Assembly: GCA_903829945.1 (NCBI GenBank)
Contig: CAIKRV010000055.1
Location: 1 to 40,602, forward strand
Origin: an uncultured bacterium
GTDB taxonomy: Bacteria > Bacteroidota > Bacteroidia > CAILMK01
DNA: 40,602 bases
Reading direction: 5' to 3'
Shown: positions 7,879-17,695 of the stretch, piece after piece
Numbering within the stretch: position 1 is the first letter of the stretch
Layout: every line of letters starts with the position of its first letter
Program-made: the position numbers and the translations under genes
Notes under the pieces: generated by a model
Database searches by the model: none
The model's input: only the letters and a program-made list of their open reading frames with translations
Told to the model about the DNA's origin: nothing

Positions 7879-10665
7879 TTGAAAAAACATTTAATTTTTC
7901 TCATTTTAATTTTACCAAATTTACTTTTTGGAACATCCACTTTTTACAAAGGGGTTGGCGGAAAAATAAATGATAAAGGTTCGGGCGTTGATTTTAAAAT
8001 TAAACTTAGTGGGATTACACCTAATGCTGCAACGGATACCTTCGGAATAGAGGCTGTTTGTATAAAGGTTTCCCACAAAGATGTAAGTAAATTGGCTTTT
8101 TCATTGGTAGCACCGGATGGTACTACTATTGCTTTAGCTACGAATATTGGCTCAGGAAATAGATATGACAGCACAATATTTTCGGATACCGGTACCATGT
8201 TAATTGATTTGAGCAAGGTGCCATTTCGAAATAATTATAAGGCCGAAGGCCAACTAAAATTAGTCAATGATGGACAGTTGCTGGATACCAATTGGACTTT
8301 ACATATTACGGATTCATATTCACCTGCAGGAACAGGTGGATCATTAACCTATTGGTATTTGGTTGTAGGAGATCATCCGGCATCAGATGTTAAATTGTTT
8401 AGTTCAAATTTGCCCATATTGGTTATTAATACACGAGGGGTAAGCATGCCTTATTGGTCCAAAACTATGGCTGATATGCGGGTGATTTATAATAATTCCG
8501 GTAATAGAAATTTTTTAAGGGATACTGCAAAAAACAAGGGTTATTGTATGATTGGTATCCGTGGCAGTTCTTCGTCCGGATTTCCAAAAAAAAGTTATTC
8601 ACTTATTACCACAGATAAAAATGGGGTTAGTAAAGATACTAATTTTATGGGCTTCCCTATTGAGCATAGTTGGGATTTAATTGCAAATTATACAGATAAA
8701 ACTTTACTTCATAATTACCTGACATATTTATATGGCAGGAGGATGGGACATTGTTCTGCCAGGACAAAATTTGCCGAGGTAATTGTAAATGGAGTTTATC
8801 AGGGTGTTTTTTTAGTGGATGAATCCATTAAAAAAAATATCAACAGAGTTAATATAAATAAACTTGGTTCAGCGGATACCACGGGTGATGCATTAACCGG
8901 AGGATATATTATCAAGATTGATAAATTCACCGGCACCTATACCGGTTATTGGGCATCAAATTATAGTCCGCCTAATCATGCTTATGGTCAGCAAATATTA
9001 TTTCAATATGATTATCCCTATCCTTTGCAGACTCAACAAACAAATTATATTCAAAAGTATATAGATAGTTTTGAAACTGCCCTCAATGGTTCTAATTATC
9101 AGGATACCGTGATTGGGTGGCGAAAATATGCTTATGAAAATGATATGATTGATTATTTTATCAGTACTGAATTATGTAGAAACGTAGATGGCTATCGTTT
9201 AAGTACTTTTTTATATAAGGATAGAAATAGTGTGGGAGGAAAAATACATATGGGGCCATTATGGGATTATGATTTGGCATGGGGTAATGCCAATTATTAT
9301 AGTGGTTCCAGTACTTCCGGTTGGGCTTATACTTCTACAGATCCGGGTGATGGCTTCCAAACGCCTTTTTGGTGGGGTAAATTCTTAAAGGATTCCACTT
9401 ATAAAAATAACCTTAAATGTAGATGGACAGTATTGCGTAGAAATATGCTAAGCGATTCTGCAATTAAATCAGACATTACTAATGCAGTAAATATACTCAG
9501 TGAATCAGAAGTTAGAAATTTTAATGAATGGCCGGAACTAGGCGTTTATGTGTGGCCGGAACCTAGTTATCCAGCTACCTATGCATTAGAAATCAGCAAT
9601 CTTAGAAAGTGGGTTAAAGCACGAACTTTATGGTTGGATAAAAATATTCCCGGTACCTGCAGAAAAGATATTACCCCACCGGTAGTAGCATTAAACTATA
9701 AGGATACCGTTTATTTGGAAGTGAATACTCAATACAAAGATTCAGGTATTACTTATAATGACAATGTAGATGGTAAAGCATGTAAAATTGTAATATCTCA
9801 AAATGTGGATTCTTCAACATTAGGAACCTATGTGTACTATTACGACGTATATGACAAGGCCGGGAATAAAACCGAGGTACATCGAATCGTAATTGTAATA
9901 GATACGATTCCTCCAACTATTAATTTTGTAAATGGAGATACCATTAATCTTGAAGTGCTAACAAAGTATTCTGAAAAGGATGTGATTATAACTGATAATT
10001 ATGATACTGCTTTAGTAAAATCACGTAGTGGCAATTTTAATTTTATTAATAATATTCCGGATAGCCTAGGTACTTATACTTTAAAATATACAGCTACGGA
10101 TAAATCAGGTAATAGTACTGCAAAGACAAGGTATATTCATGTGATTGACTCTATTCCACCTGTTATAAATTTTATTGGTCATCCACTAGTGAATCTAAAG
10201 CAAAATGATAGTTATACCGATTCAGGATATATTGTAAAAGATAATTTTGATAGCTTTCCTACTGTTACAAAAGGTGGCACTTTTTTAAATACTTTACTTC
10301 CAGGAAGCTTTACTTTAACCTATCAGGCGATGGATCATTCCGGAAATAAAAGTAATTTATTGACCCGAACTATTAACGTAGCTTCAACTACGGGTATTAG
10401 TAATGAAGAAAATATCAATGAAATAATTAATGTTTTTCCTAATCCAAGTAAGGGTAGCATTACTTTAAATAGCAATGTCAATAAATATTATCATGTGGAA
10501 TTGATAGATAATTTAGGGATAACCGTTCAATACTTTACGTGGAATGCTATTCAGCAATCAAATATTAGTTTTAATTTGTCCGGCAGTTTATCAGACGGTA
10601 TTTATATTTTAAAAATATATTCTGGTACCTCTTCATTCCATCAACAACTTATATTAAAGCGATAA
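7879..10665 (+). CDS. Secreted CotH-kinase family protein with P-domain, Ig-like repeats and T9SS type A domain
   Basis: 928 residues starting at a TTG (7879); no ATG precedes the signal peptide (1-18). Order: proprotein-convertase P-domain (about 25-165, with LVAPDGTTIAL and DSYSPAGTGG); CotH domain (about 170-600), with GIRGSSS and the characteristic GPLWDYDLAWGNANYY containing Asp463 and Asp465; three DUF5011/Ig-like repeats each opening with a TPPxxx-type motif (about 605-680, 681-757, 758-835); and a C-terminal type A sorting domain (VFPNPSKGSITL to DGIYILKIYSG). CotH proteins are atypical secreted kinases in spore formers; in Bacteroidota the role is mostly unknown, and surface protein modification or polymer binding are both possible. 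It is the third gene of the C10 protease operon. Confidence 0.9.
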   Translation: MKKHLIFLILILPNLLFGTSTFYKGVGGKINDKGSGVDFKIKLSGITPNAATDTFGIEAVCIKVSHKDVSKLAFSLVAPDGTTIALATNIGSGNRYDSTIFSDTGTMLIDLSKVPFRNNYKAEGQLKLVNDGQLLDTNWTLHITDSYSPAGTGGSLTYWYLVVGDHPASDVKLFSSNLPILVINTRGVSMPYWSKTMADMRVIYNNSGNRNFLRDTAKNKGYCMIGIRGSSSSGFPKKSYSLITTDKNGVSKDTNFMGFPIEHSWDLIANYTDKTLLHNYLTYLYGRRMGHCSARTKFAEVIVNGVYQGVFLVDESIKKNINRVNINKLGSADTTGDALTGGYIIKIDKFTGTYTGYWASNYSPPNHAYGQQILFQYDYPYPLQTQQTNYIQKYIDSFETALNGSNYQDTVIGWRKYAYENDMIDYFISTELCRNVDGYRLSTFLYKDRNSVGGKIHMGPLWDYDLAWGNANYYSGSSTSGWAYTSTDPGDGFQTPFWWGKFLKDSTYKNNLKCRWTVLRRNMLSDSAIKSDITNAVNILSESEVRNFNEWPELGVYVWPEPSYPATYALEISNLRKWVKARTLWLDKNIPGTCRKDITPPVVALNYKDTVYLEVNTQYKDSGITYNDNVDGKACKIVISQNVDSSTLGTYVYYYDVYDKAGNKTEVHRIVIVIDTIPPTINFVNGDTINLEVLTKYSEKDVIITDNYDTALVKSRSGNFNFINNIPDSLGTYTLKYTATDKSGNSTAKTRYIHVIDSIPPVINFIGHPLVNLKQNDSYTDSGYIVKDNFDSFPTVTKGGTFLNTLLPGSFTLTYQAMDHSGNKSNLLTRTINVASTTGISNEENINEIINVFPNPSKGSITLNSNVNKYYHVELIDNLGITVQYFTWNAIQQSNISFNLSGSLSDGIYILKIYSGTSSFHQQLILKR

Positions 10666-13557
10666 TTAATCTCTGCGGAATCTTTTGAAATCACCAGGCT
10701 GATCAGTAGGGCTGGTAGTAGGTGGAATATATCCTTTAAATGCTCTGATGGTATAAGTAATATTCAGCATAAAATACCTTTTTAAGACCAAGGTTTTATC
10801 ATCTTCAATATAGGTTTCAGTAATGGAACGGCTGATGCTTTTATTTTGACCCAATAAATCAAAGGCACTTACTTTTACTTCCAGCCCTTTATTTTTAAGA
10901 AATTTATATCCAAAAGCAGCATTCCATAGGAAAAAATTCTGATTATAACTTTGACTTAAACCGGTATAATAAGTATTATTAAGCGTAGTATTAAAAATAA
11001 ATCCGTTAAAGAAAATGTAATTTAATTTTACTCCGGCGGTATGATAAAAATAATGTTGATTGCTTTGACTTTGAACAGAGTTCATTACATCATTATAATT
11101 TCCGCTGTAGGATAACGTAAAATCTAAATTTTCACTAATATTACTTCCTAAAACCGCGGAACCTGTGTAGGTATAATTATTCGAAATGTTTTCAATTTTA
11201 TTAATAATAGCCGGCGTACGACCATAAGTAAATCCACCGCTTAGATTTAAATTTGATTTGAAGAAGCCGACAGGCATACCATAAGTAAGAAAGCTTCTAC
11301 CGGTCCAATATCCTTGCAAATTGATAGGCTTGCTCAGTTGACTGCCTTCACCTAATAATATTCCACCCGGTAAATTTATTGGACGACCTGCAATTATGGT
11401 AGAATTACCAATATAATCCTGGGTATATGAGCCATTGATAAACATAAATAAGCTGGTTGCATTCTTTGCATTAACTGAGCCGAATCTGGCTGTTAAATTT
11501 TGGGCATATTCTTGCTTTAAATCCGGATTTCCAACACTCAATTGGAGAGGATTTGAATTATTTACTACATTTTGTAATTGACTAACTGAAGGAGCATTGG
11601 TAGAGGCTCTATAAAATATTCTTAAATTAGTAGCAGATGAAAATTTATAATTTAAATTAAATTGAGGAAGTAAATTGGTAAATATCTTTTGAGGCATATC
11701 ATAGGTTTTTGGATAAGTTTCGCTGCCATTCAAAAACGCAGTTTGATAATCTATGCCTGCCGCCAAGCTCAACTTTTTATCTCCTAATCTATAGCTAATA
11801 CCGCCTCTTTGTGTTAAGTAGGTACTGTGATATTTATTACTAAGCTGAGAATCTAAAACAGAGAACTCTTTTCTGACCGGGTCGAAATTATTGGTGCTTT
11901 TATCTGTCGTACTAATACTATAAGAAGGCAAATAACTGAACATAATTAAACTTATTTTGCTTAAAGGTTCAGTATATGAAAGATTGGTGGAAATACTTTG
12001 ACTGGAGGTGGTTTGTGGAATATATTGATTGATTATATTGGAAGAATCTTTCCCATTCCGATAATAATCGTTTTGAGAATATTGAGTAGTATTTCCCGTT
12101 TTATAATTATCGGAACCTGTTATGGCCAATGATATAGTTCTGCCTATGGTTCTAAATTTATGGCGTAAGGTTAATGTACCACTGGCATTATATCCATTAT
12201 TTAAGGCGCTGGAATTATTTTGTGTTTTACTTAATGTATCAATTCCTTGTCGGGTATTTATACCGGTGGTAGTTTTTAAAGTATTATTGTTTTGAAAACT
12301 AATCCTTGGCTGAAAGATGATAGAATTAAAAGAGTCTATGGCATAATCCATCCTTAAGTTTAATCTATTATTATAATTTAAACTATGGGTATTATTATGC
12401 TCTTTATATACCAGACCACTATCAGATGAGCTAAAATACGTTCGTGTAAGGTCAGTAGTATTATCATTACTTGCAGAATTGAAAAAATAACTGGCAGTAA
12501 TTTTTATCTTTTTACCCCACATATCAGAATAATTAAAGCCTGCAGAGTTTGTTAGAGCAATTCCACTTTGAGGACCAACTAAAAAATTTCCCGGATTTGA
12601 ACCATTATTAAAATTACCTCCGCCTCCGCCGCCACCGCCACGAAACATTCCTCCACCTCCACTAGACCTGCCGCCTGCTCCGGTACTTTGCCCTAATACG
12701 CCAAGAATATCATCCATATTGAAGTTTTGCTGATTAATATTATTGCTTAATCCAAGCAATGATATTCTGCGATCTCCATTGAAAAAATTCAAAGCACCAC
12801 CCTCAATAAATCTATTGTCAGGGCCATATCCCGTATATATTTTACCAAATATGCCATTGGCTTTTTCTTTTTTGGTGGTAATGTTGATTGTTTTTTGAGA
12901 GTTTCCATCATCAATCCCGGTAAAGGCAGCTTGGTCACTCAGTTTGTCCATTACCTGCACCCGGTCAACCACCTCTGCAGGTAAGTTTTTAAGGGCTACA
13001 TTTGGGTCATCGCCAAAAAAAGGTTTACCATCCACGGTTACTTGTTGCACTTGTTCACCGTTTACTTTCACAACACCACCGTCACTGGTAACGCCCGGCA
13101 TTTTGGTGACTAAGTCTTCTGTGGTTGCATCTTTATGGACTTTATAAGCATCAGCTCTAAATTCTGTAGTATCTCCATGTTGTTCCACTCTTATTTGTTT
13201 GCCTTCAACTTCAACGTTTTTAAGACTATAACTGGAGACCTTCATTTTAATAGTACCAATATTTACGTCTTGATTACCAACACTTAAAATCTTTCGAATG
13301 CTAGTATATCCTAAAAACGAGATCTTTAGGACATAATTTCCCGGATTTACATTGTAAAACACAAAGTTTCCGTCATAATCAGCAACTTTACCCATATGCT
13401 GGGTGGAGTCAGTGGCATTCATTAAAATGACATTAACCCCAAAAAGTGATGAATTATCGGCAGCATCTTGAATTTGCCCGGAAATTTTAACACCTTGACT
13501 ATAAGCGCTATTAATGAAAAATAATAGGCTTAAAAGTAAATATAGTTTTTTAATCAT
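10666..13557 (-). CDS. TonB-dependent receptor-like outer membrane beta-barrel protein
   Basis: 963 residues: signal peptide (1-20), CarboxypepD_reg-like beta-sandwich (about 22-108), plug-like domain (about 120-230, with VTKMPGVTSDGGVVKVNG and TVDGKPFFGDDP), then a long beta-barrel (OMP_b-brl_3 type) to the C-terminus. A Gly-rich stretch lies near residues 295-325. This class is abundant in Bacteroidota and usually lacks an assigned substrate. No SusD partner is adjacent. The stop codon directly abuts the stop of the convergent CotH gene, leaving no room for a terminator. Its upstream region faces the DinB gene and carries an imperfect -7 box (AAACTTTG on the minus strand, 13599-13606). Confidence 0.92.
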   Translation of the reverse strand: MIKKLYLLLSLLFFINSAYSQGVKISGQIQDAADNSSLFGVNVILMNATDSTQHMGKVADYDGNFVFYNVNPGNYVLKISFLGYTSIRKILSVGNQDVNIGTIKMKVSSYSLKNVEVEGKQIRVEQHGDTTEFRADAYKVHKDATTEDLVTKMPGVTSDGGVVKVNGEQVQQVTVDGKPFFGDDPNVALKNLPAEVVDRVQVMDKLSDQAAFTGIDDGNSQKTINITTKKEKANGIFGKIYTGYGPDNRFIEGGALNFFNGDRRISLLGLSNNINQQNFNMDDILGVLGQSTGAGGRSSGGGGMFRGGGGGGGGNFNNGSNPGNFLVGPQSGIALTNSAGFNYSDMWGKKIKITASYFFNSASNDNTTDLTRTYFSSSDSGLVYKEHNNTHSLNYNNRLNLRMDYAIDSFNSIIFQPRISFQNNNTLKTTTGINTRQGIDTLSKTQNNSSALNNGYNASGTLTLRHKFRTIGRTISLAITGSDNYKTGNTTQYSQNDYYRNGKDSSNIINQYIPQTTSSQSISTNLSYTEPLSKISLIMFSYLPSYSISTTDKSTNNFDPVRKEFSVLDSQLSNKYHSTYLTQRGGISYRLGDKKLSLAAGIDYQTAFLNGSETYPKTYDMPQKIFTNLLPQFNLNYKFSSATNLRIFYRASTNAPSVSQLQNVVNNSNPLQLSVGNPDLKQEYAQNLTARFGSVNAKNATSLFMFINGSYTQDYIGNSTIIAGRPINLPGGILLGEGSQLSKPINLQGYWTGRSFLTYGMPVGFFKSNLNLSGGFTYGRTPAIINKIENISNNYTYTGSAVLGSNISENLDFTLSYSGNYNDVMNSVQSQSNQHYFYHTAGVKLNYIFFNGFIFNTTLNNTYYTGLSQSYNQNFFLWNAAFGYKFLKNKGLEVKVSAFDLLGQNKSISRSITETYIEDDKTLVLKRYFMLNITYTIRAFKGYIPPTTSPTDQPGDFKRFRRD

Positions 13558-13594
13558 TGGTTTTAGTGTGTTGACGTTTTTAGACCAATTTGTT

Positions 13595-13627
13595 GTTGCA
13601 AAGTTTAAAATCTTTGCTGTATGTTTG
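13595..13627 (+). promoter_or_regulatory. Promoter of the DinB-family gene
   Basis: TATGTTTG at 13620-13627 is a perfect TAnnTTTG box, with a TTG at 13595-13597 about 22 nt upstream as a possible -33 element. The predicted leader before the ATG at 13647 is about 16 nt. The upstream part overlaps the likely promoter of the divergent receptor gene. Confidence 0.55.
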
Positions 13628-13646
13628 CATCATTAAATCATTAATT

Positions 13647-14153
13647 ATGACATTAGCAGACGCACTCATCAAGGAATTACGTTATGAATCCGGAAAATCA
13701 AAGAAAATGATTGAAAGGGTTCCACAAGATAATATGGGATGGAAAATTCATGAAAAGTCCATGCCTATTGGAAGATTAGCACAACATATTGCTAGTACCC
13801 CTATTTGGGCCGGTAGAACCTTGGATTCCGATCATATTGATTTTGGGAATGGTTCCGTGCCACCGCCTATCGGTCCATTGGAAAGTGTTGATGAAATTCT
13901 TACTTTATTTTCACAAAAGATAGATGAAGCAGTTGAAACGTTTGCAAAATATCCGGATGAGCACTATCATGCACAATGGGAAATGCGAAACGCAGGCAAT
14001 ATACTTTTTGCACGTCCTAGAATTGATGTGATTCGTGATTTTCTTTTTAATCATACCATCCATCATCGTGGGCAATTAAGTGTTTATTTGCGTGTATTAG
14101 ATATACCTGTTCCGGGCATGTATGGGCCTAGTGCCGATGAAGGGAGAGGATAG
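13647..14153 (+). CDS. DinB family protein (putative metal-dependent hydrolase/transferase)
   Basis: 168 residues, four-helix bundle of the DinB/YfiT type. The three histidines expected to bind a divalent metal are present: His47 in AQHIAS, and His136 and His140 in HTIHHRGQLSVYLR. Reported family members include thiol-S-transferases and damage-induced proteins; the reaction here cannot be assigned. The frame extends upstream to a TTG at 13590, but that would place the start before the promoter box at 13620-13627, so I use the ATG at 13647 (MTLADALIKEL). Confidence 0.9.
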   Translation: MTLADALIKELRYESGKSKKMIERVPQDNMGWKIHEKSMPIGRLAQHIASTPIWAGRTLDSDHIDFGNGSVPPPIGPLESVDEILTLFSQKIDEAVETFAKYPDEHYHAQWEMRNAGNILFARPRIDVIRDFLFNHTIHHRGQLSVYLRVLDIPVPGMYGPSADEGRG

Positions 14154-14220
14154 TATTTTATTTATTTCGGAAAAATAGTGCTTGGGCAGAACAATTGTTT
14201 CAATTCCTGCCGAACTTTGT

Positions 14221-15786
14221 ATGGCCATGGAAATTTTTAACAGAAAGACAAAATTTTATTTTTTGTCCTTCATTAAGCATGATTTCAAAGCGAGCATTAC
14301 CGTTTTCTTTGTTGCATTACCTTTGTGTCTGGGAATTTCATTAGCATCCGGCGTACCCGTATTTTCAGGATTGCTCGCAGGTATAATAGGCGGGCTTATT
14401 GTAAGTATTTTAAGTGGTTCCCAATTGAGTGTTAGTGGACCTGCTGCAGGATTAACTGCCATTTGTGCCGCTTGCATTTTGCAATTTGGAAATATTTCTT
14501 TTTTATTCCTTGCTACTTTAGTAGCCGGAGGTTTACAAGTATTATTAGGATTATTAAAACTGGGAGGCTTCACTCGATTTATTCCTTCGGCAGTTATTAA
14601 AGGGATGCTGGCAGCCATCGGCATTATTTTAATGTCTAAACAAATTCCGATTCTTATTGGTTATGATCAAGCTAATTTTTGGACGAAAGAACTTTTTAAT
14701 ATAATAACTTTAAATCACGGCATTGAGCACATTGAAAATGTTTTTGTACATACTTCCGTAGGTGCTATTATTATTACTATTTTTTCGTTTTTGGTATTAA
14801 TATTTTGGAAAAAAATATCAGGTAAGAAATTAAGTTTTATTCCTACCTCATTTGTCATAGTATTTTTGGCTTCCATATTGGCATGGGTATTCTATCGGTT
14901 TATACCTTCATTGGCATTAAGTCCAACACAATATGTACATCTGCCGGAAAATTTATTTAGCCAAATCAAATTACCTAATTTTAATTTATTATTTCAAAAT
15001 TTTGAAATAATAAAGACTGTAATTATCATATGTTTTGTAGCCACTTTAGAAACCTTATTAAGTATTGAAGCCATTGATAAATTGGACCCAAATCATCGTA
15101 GTACGCCACAAAATAGAGAACTCATAGCACAAGGTATCGGAAATATGCTTGGGGGCTTATTAGGTGCATTGCCTATTACGGCAGTTATCGTTCGCAGCTC
15201 TGCCAATAAGGAAGCCGGTGCACATACTAAGCTTTCAAGCTTCTTTCATGGGTTTTGGTTATTACTTGTGCTTTTATTTTTGGTCAGCATATTGAGTTAT
15301 GTTCCTTTTGCGGTTTTAGCTGTTATTCTGGTACAAACCGGTTTTAATTTAGCAAAACCAAAAATGATTTTTTCTGTATATAAACTGGGAAGGGAGCAAT
15401 TTATACCATTTATCGTTACCGTAGGCGCCATTTTACTCACGGATCTTTTAATTGGTGTTTGTATAGGTATAGCCTATGCGGCATATTTCATTTTAAAAAA
15501 TACCTATAAAGCAGGATTTACACTTGAAAAAAGGATGGATGGGCATAATATGCATTATTATTTTAGAATGGCAATCAATGTCAGTTTTATAAATAAGAAA
15601 AAAATTAAGGAGGAATTGGAAAAAATACCTGAGTACTCCATTGTTGAGATTGATGGTTCGCATAGTGTATATATTGACTATGATGTTTTGGAAATTTTAA
15701 ATGAATTCAAATCCAAGGCAACTCAAAAACATATTGAATTAATATTAAAAGGTATTGCTGAAGTAGAGCTGGTCTCCATTCATTAA
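14221..15786 (+). CDS. SulP family inorganic anion transporter
   Basis: About 521 residues with some 10-12 hydrophobic segments, a SLC26/SulP permease that probably moves sulfate or bicarbonate through the inner membrane. Family signatures: LPLCLGISLASG at the first membrane segment, GGLIVSILSGSQLSVSGPAAG, and ALPITAVIVRSSANKEAGAHTK. The C-terminal region (about 445-521) is a short STAS-like domain (VEIDGSHSVYIDYDVLEIL). A longer form from a TTG at 14182 is possible, but its N-terminus does not look like the family. ATG 14221 or 14227 is likely; an imperfect -7 box (GAACTTTG, 14212-14219) would favour 14227. Substrate not determinable. Confidence 0.93.
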   Translation: MAMEIFNRKTKFYFLSFIKHDFKASITVFFVALPLCLGISLASGVPVFSGLLAGIIGGLIVSILSGSQLSVSGPAAGLTAICAACILQFGNISFLFLATLVAGGLQVLLGLLKLGGFTRFIPSAVIKGMLAAIGIILMSKQIPILIGYDQANFWTKELFNIITLNHGIEHIENVFVHTSVGAIIITIFSFLVLIFWKKISGKKLSFIPTSFVIVFLASILAWVFYRFIPSLALSPTQYVHLPENLFSQIKLPNFNLLFQNFEIIKTVIIICFVATLETLLSIEAIDKLDPNHRSTPQNRELIAQGIGNMLGGLLGALPITAVIVRSSANKEAGAHTKLSSFFHGFWLLLVLLFLVSILSYVPFAVLAVILVQTGFNLAKPKMIFSVYKLGREQFIPFIVTVGAILLTDLLIGVCIGIAYAAYFILKNTYKAGFTLEKRMDGHNMHYYFRMAINVSFINKKKIKEELEKIPEYSIVEIDGSHSVYIDYDVLEILNEFKSKATQKHIELILKGIAEVELVSIH

Positions 15787-15842
15787 TATTTCTCTTTTTA
15801 TATTCTTTTGCCGTTCATTAATAATTTATTTAATTTGCATGT

Positions 15843-16604
15843 ATGAAAATAATCTCATATAATGTAAATGGTATTCGTTCTGCCATTGGTAAAAATTTGG
15901 CCGGCTGGATACAAGAAGAAAAGCCCGATGTAATTTGTCTTCAAGAAATAAAAGCAAATCCCGACCAAATAGATACTTATCTTTTTGAATCCATGGGATA
16001 TCATTCTTATTGGAATCCGGCGCTTAAAAAGGGATACAGTGGCACTGCAATATTAAGTAAAACTAAACCGGACCAAATTATTATGGGCTGCGGAGTAGAT
16101 AAATATGATCAAGAAGGAAGAATGATTCGCGCAGATTTTGGCGATACTACTGTTCTTTCGTTGTATTTACCTTCCGGGAGCAGCGGTGATGAAAGGCAGG
16201 CATTTAAAATGGAATTTTGTGAATTTTTTCTGCCTTATGCAGTGGAATTGGTTAAGAGCAGACCTAATTTAATCATCTCCGGCGATATTAATATTTGTCA
16301 TGAAGCAATTGATATCCATGATCCAAAAGGCAATGCAAACAGCTCCGGCTTTTTGCCTGAAGAACGTGAATGGATGACACGTTTTTTAAATGCCGGTTTT
16401 ACCGATTCATGGCGACACCTAAATCCAGGTATTAAAAAATATTCTTGGTGGAGTTTTAGAGCAAATGCACGAAATAATAATAAAGGTTGGCGTATAGATT
16501 ATCATTTGGTGAGTAATTCGCTACGAGATAAAATTAATGAAGTAGCAATTTTTAATGAAGCCAAGCATTCCGACCATTGTCCAATAATGGTGGATATTTT
16601 ATAA
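15843..16604 (+). CDS. xth: Exodeoxyribonuclease III (AP endonuclease, ExoA/Xth family)
   Basis: 253 residues, full length for the exonuclease III/AP-endonuclease family that cleaves DNA 5' to abasic sites and trims 3' ends in base-excision repair. Motifs: NVNGIRSAI at the N-terminus (metal-binding Asn), CLQEIKA with the metal-binding Glu, YSGTAILSK, SGDINICH with the catalytic Asp/Asn pair, WRIDYHLVS, and the terminal SDHCPIMVDI with the catalytic Asp-His. A near-consensus -7 box (TTAATTTG, 15830-15837) ends only 5 nt before the ATG, suggesting a very short leader. It converges with the epimerase gene, 25 bp apart. Confidence 0.96.
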   Translation: MKIISYNVNGIRSAIGKNLAGWIQEEKPDVICLQEIKANPDQIDTYLFESMGYHSYWNPALKKGYSGTAILSKTKPDQIIMGCGVDKYDQEGRMIRADFGDTTVLSLYLPSGSSGDERQAFKMEFCEFFLPYAVELVKSRPNLIISGDINICHEAIDIHDPKGNANSSGFLPEEREWMTRFLNAGFTDSWRHLNPGIKKYSWWSFRANARNNNKGWRIDYHLVSNSLRDKINEVAIFNEAKHSDHCPIMVDIL

Positions 16605-16629
16605 ATCATGGCGTATGGCTTAATTAATT

Positions 16630-17601
16630 TTAAAGGTATTTATTGGGTATTAAATATTCCTTGACATAATCCTGCACGCCTTCTTTAAGATTATGGAATG
16701 GTTTTGTATAGCCAATAGCTTTCAATTTATGCATATTTGCCTCTGTAAAATATTGATATTTGTCCCTAATATCCTCCGGAGTATCGATAAATGAAATCTG
16801 CTCCGGCAAGGACATGGCTTCAAATGTATTTTTTACCAAGGATAAAAATGTATCTGCTTTCCCGCTTCCTAAATTATATATACCATTGTCTTCTTTTCTT
16901 CGATGTTCCATTAAAAAGATCAGAACATCGCATACATCTTTTACATATACAAAGTCACGCATTTGTTCTCCGTTCTTAAAATTGGGGTTGTGGGAGCGGA
17001 ATAATTTCATAGAGCCTTGTTCTTTTATTTGGTGAAAGGCATGTAAAATTACTGAGGCCATTCTTCCTTTATGATATTCATTGGGTCCATATACATTGAA
17101 GAACTTTAATCCTACCCAAAAATAAGGCGTACGTTCTTGCAACAAGGCCCATTTATCAAATTCGTTTTTTGAAATTCCATATGGGTTTAAAGGAAGCAAA
17201 TGAGGTATGATACTATGGTCATCATTATACCCTAAAGTACCATCTCCATAAGTGGCAGCAGAGGAGGCATAAACGAAAGGCAATCCAAATTCAATACAGG
17301 ACTTCCAAACTTGCTTGGTATAATCCAGATTTAGTTTATTTAATAAATCAATATCGAATTCGGTGGTATCCGTGCGTGCGCCCAAATGAAATACAAATTG
17401 AACCAGGCGATGATTTTCACGCAGCCAATTAAAAAATTGATCACGATGCACTTGGGCTGTAATATTTTTACCTACCAGGTTTTTCATCTTTTCAGGATGG
17501 CTAAAATCATCTACTACAACTATATCCTGATAGTTGTTTTTGTTTAGCTGTGCAACCAATGCACTCCCTATAAAACCTGCTGCACCCGTAACTATTATCA
17601 T
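16630..17601 (-). CDS. rfaD: ADP-glyceromanno-heptose 6-epimerase
   Basis: 323-residue short-chain dehydrogenase/reductase that epimerises ADP-D-glycero-D-manno-heptose to the L-glycero form used for LPS core. It follows E. coli HldD closely: TGAAGFIGSAL dinucleotide-binding loop, FHLGARTDTTEFD, SSAATYGDG with the catalytic Ser, YGISK with the Tyr/Lys pair, KFFNVYGPNEYHKGRMASV, RDFVYVKDVCDV, and KPFHNLKEGVQDYV at the end. It indicates a heptose-containing LPS. A perfect -7 box at 17606-17613 lies only 4 nt upstream of the ATG, so the transcript may have essentially no leader. Confidence 0.96.
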   Translation of the reverse strand: MIIVTGAAGFIGSALVAQLNKNNYQDIVVVDDFSHPEKMKNLVGKNITAQVHRDQFFNWLRENHRLVQFVFHLGARTDTTEFDIDLLNKLNLDYTKQVWKSCIEFGLPFVYASSAATYGDGTLGYNDDHSIIPHLLPLNPYGISKNEFDKWALLQERTPYFWVGLKFFNVYGPNEYHKGRMASVILHAFHQIKEQGSMKLFRSHNPNFKNGEQMRDFVYVKDVCDVLIFLMEHRRKEDNGIYNLGSGKADTFLSLVKNTFEAMSLPEQISFIDTPEDIRDKYQYFTEANMHKLKAIGYTKPFHNLKEGVQDYVKEYLIPNKYL

Positions 17602-17605
17602 ATTG

Positions 17606-17613
17606 CAAATTTA
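17606..17613 (-). promoter_or_regulatory. -7 box immediately upstream of rfaD
   Basis: TAAATTTG on the minus strand, a perfect TAnnTTTG, ending 4 nt before the start codon. If the box is centred at -7, the mRNA would start within one or two bases of the ATG. No clear -33 element. Confidence 0.5.
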
Positions 17614-17695
17614 TATCAATTTACGGTTTTCCTGCTGTTTTTATATTTGGTCTATTTCGAGTAATGAAGGTATAATGAATTTAAAAATAGAGATG

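Noticed and set aside
14256-14624. 122-residue open frame on the minus strand
   Set aside because: It lies opposite the first membrane segments of the SulP gene; the Pro/Asn-rich product is a shadow of hydrophobic codons.
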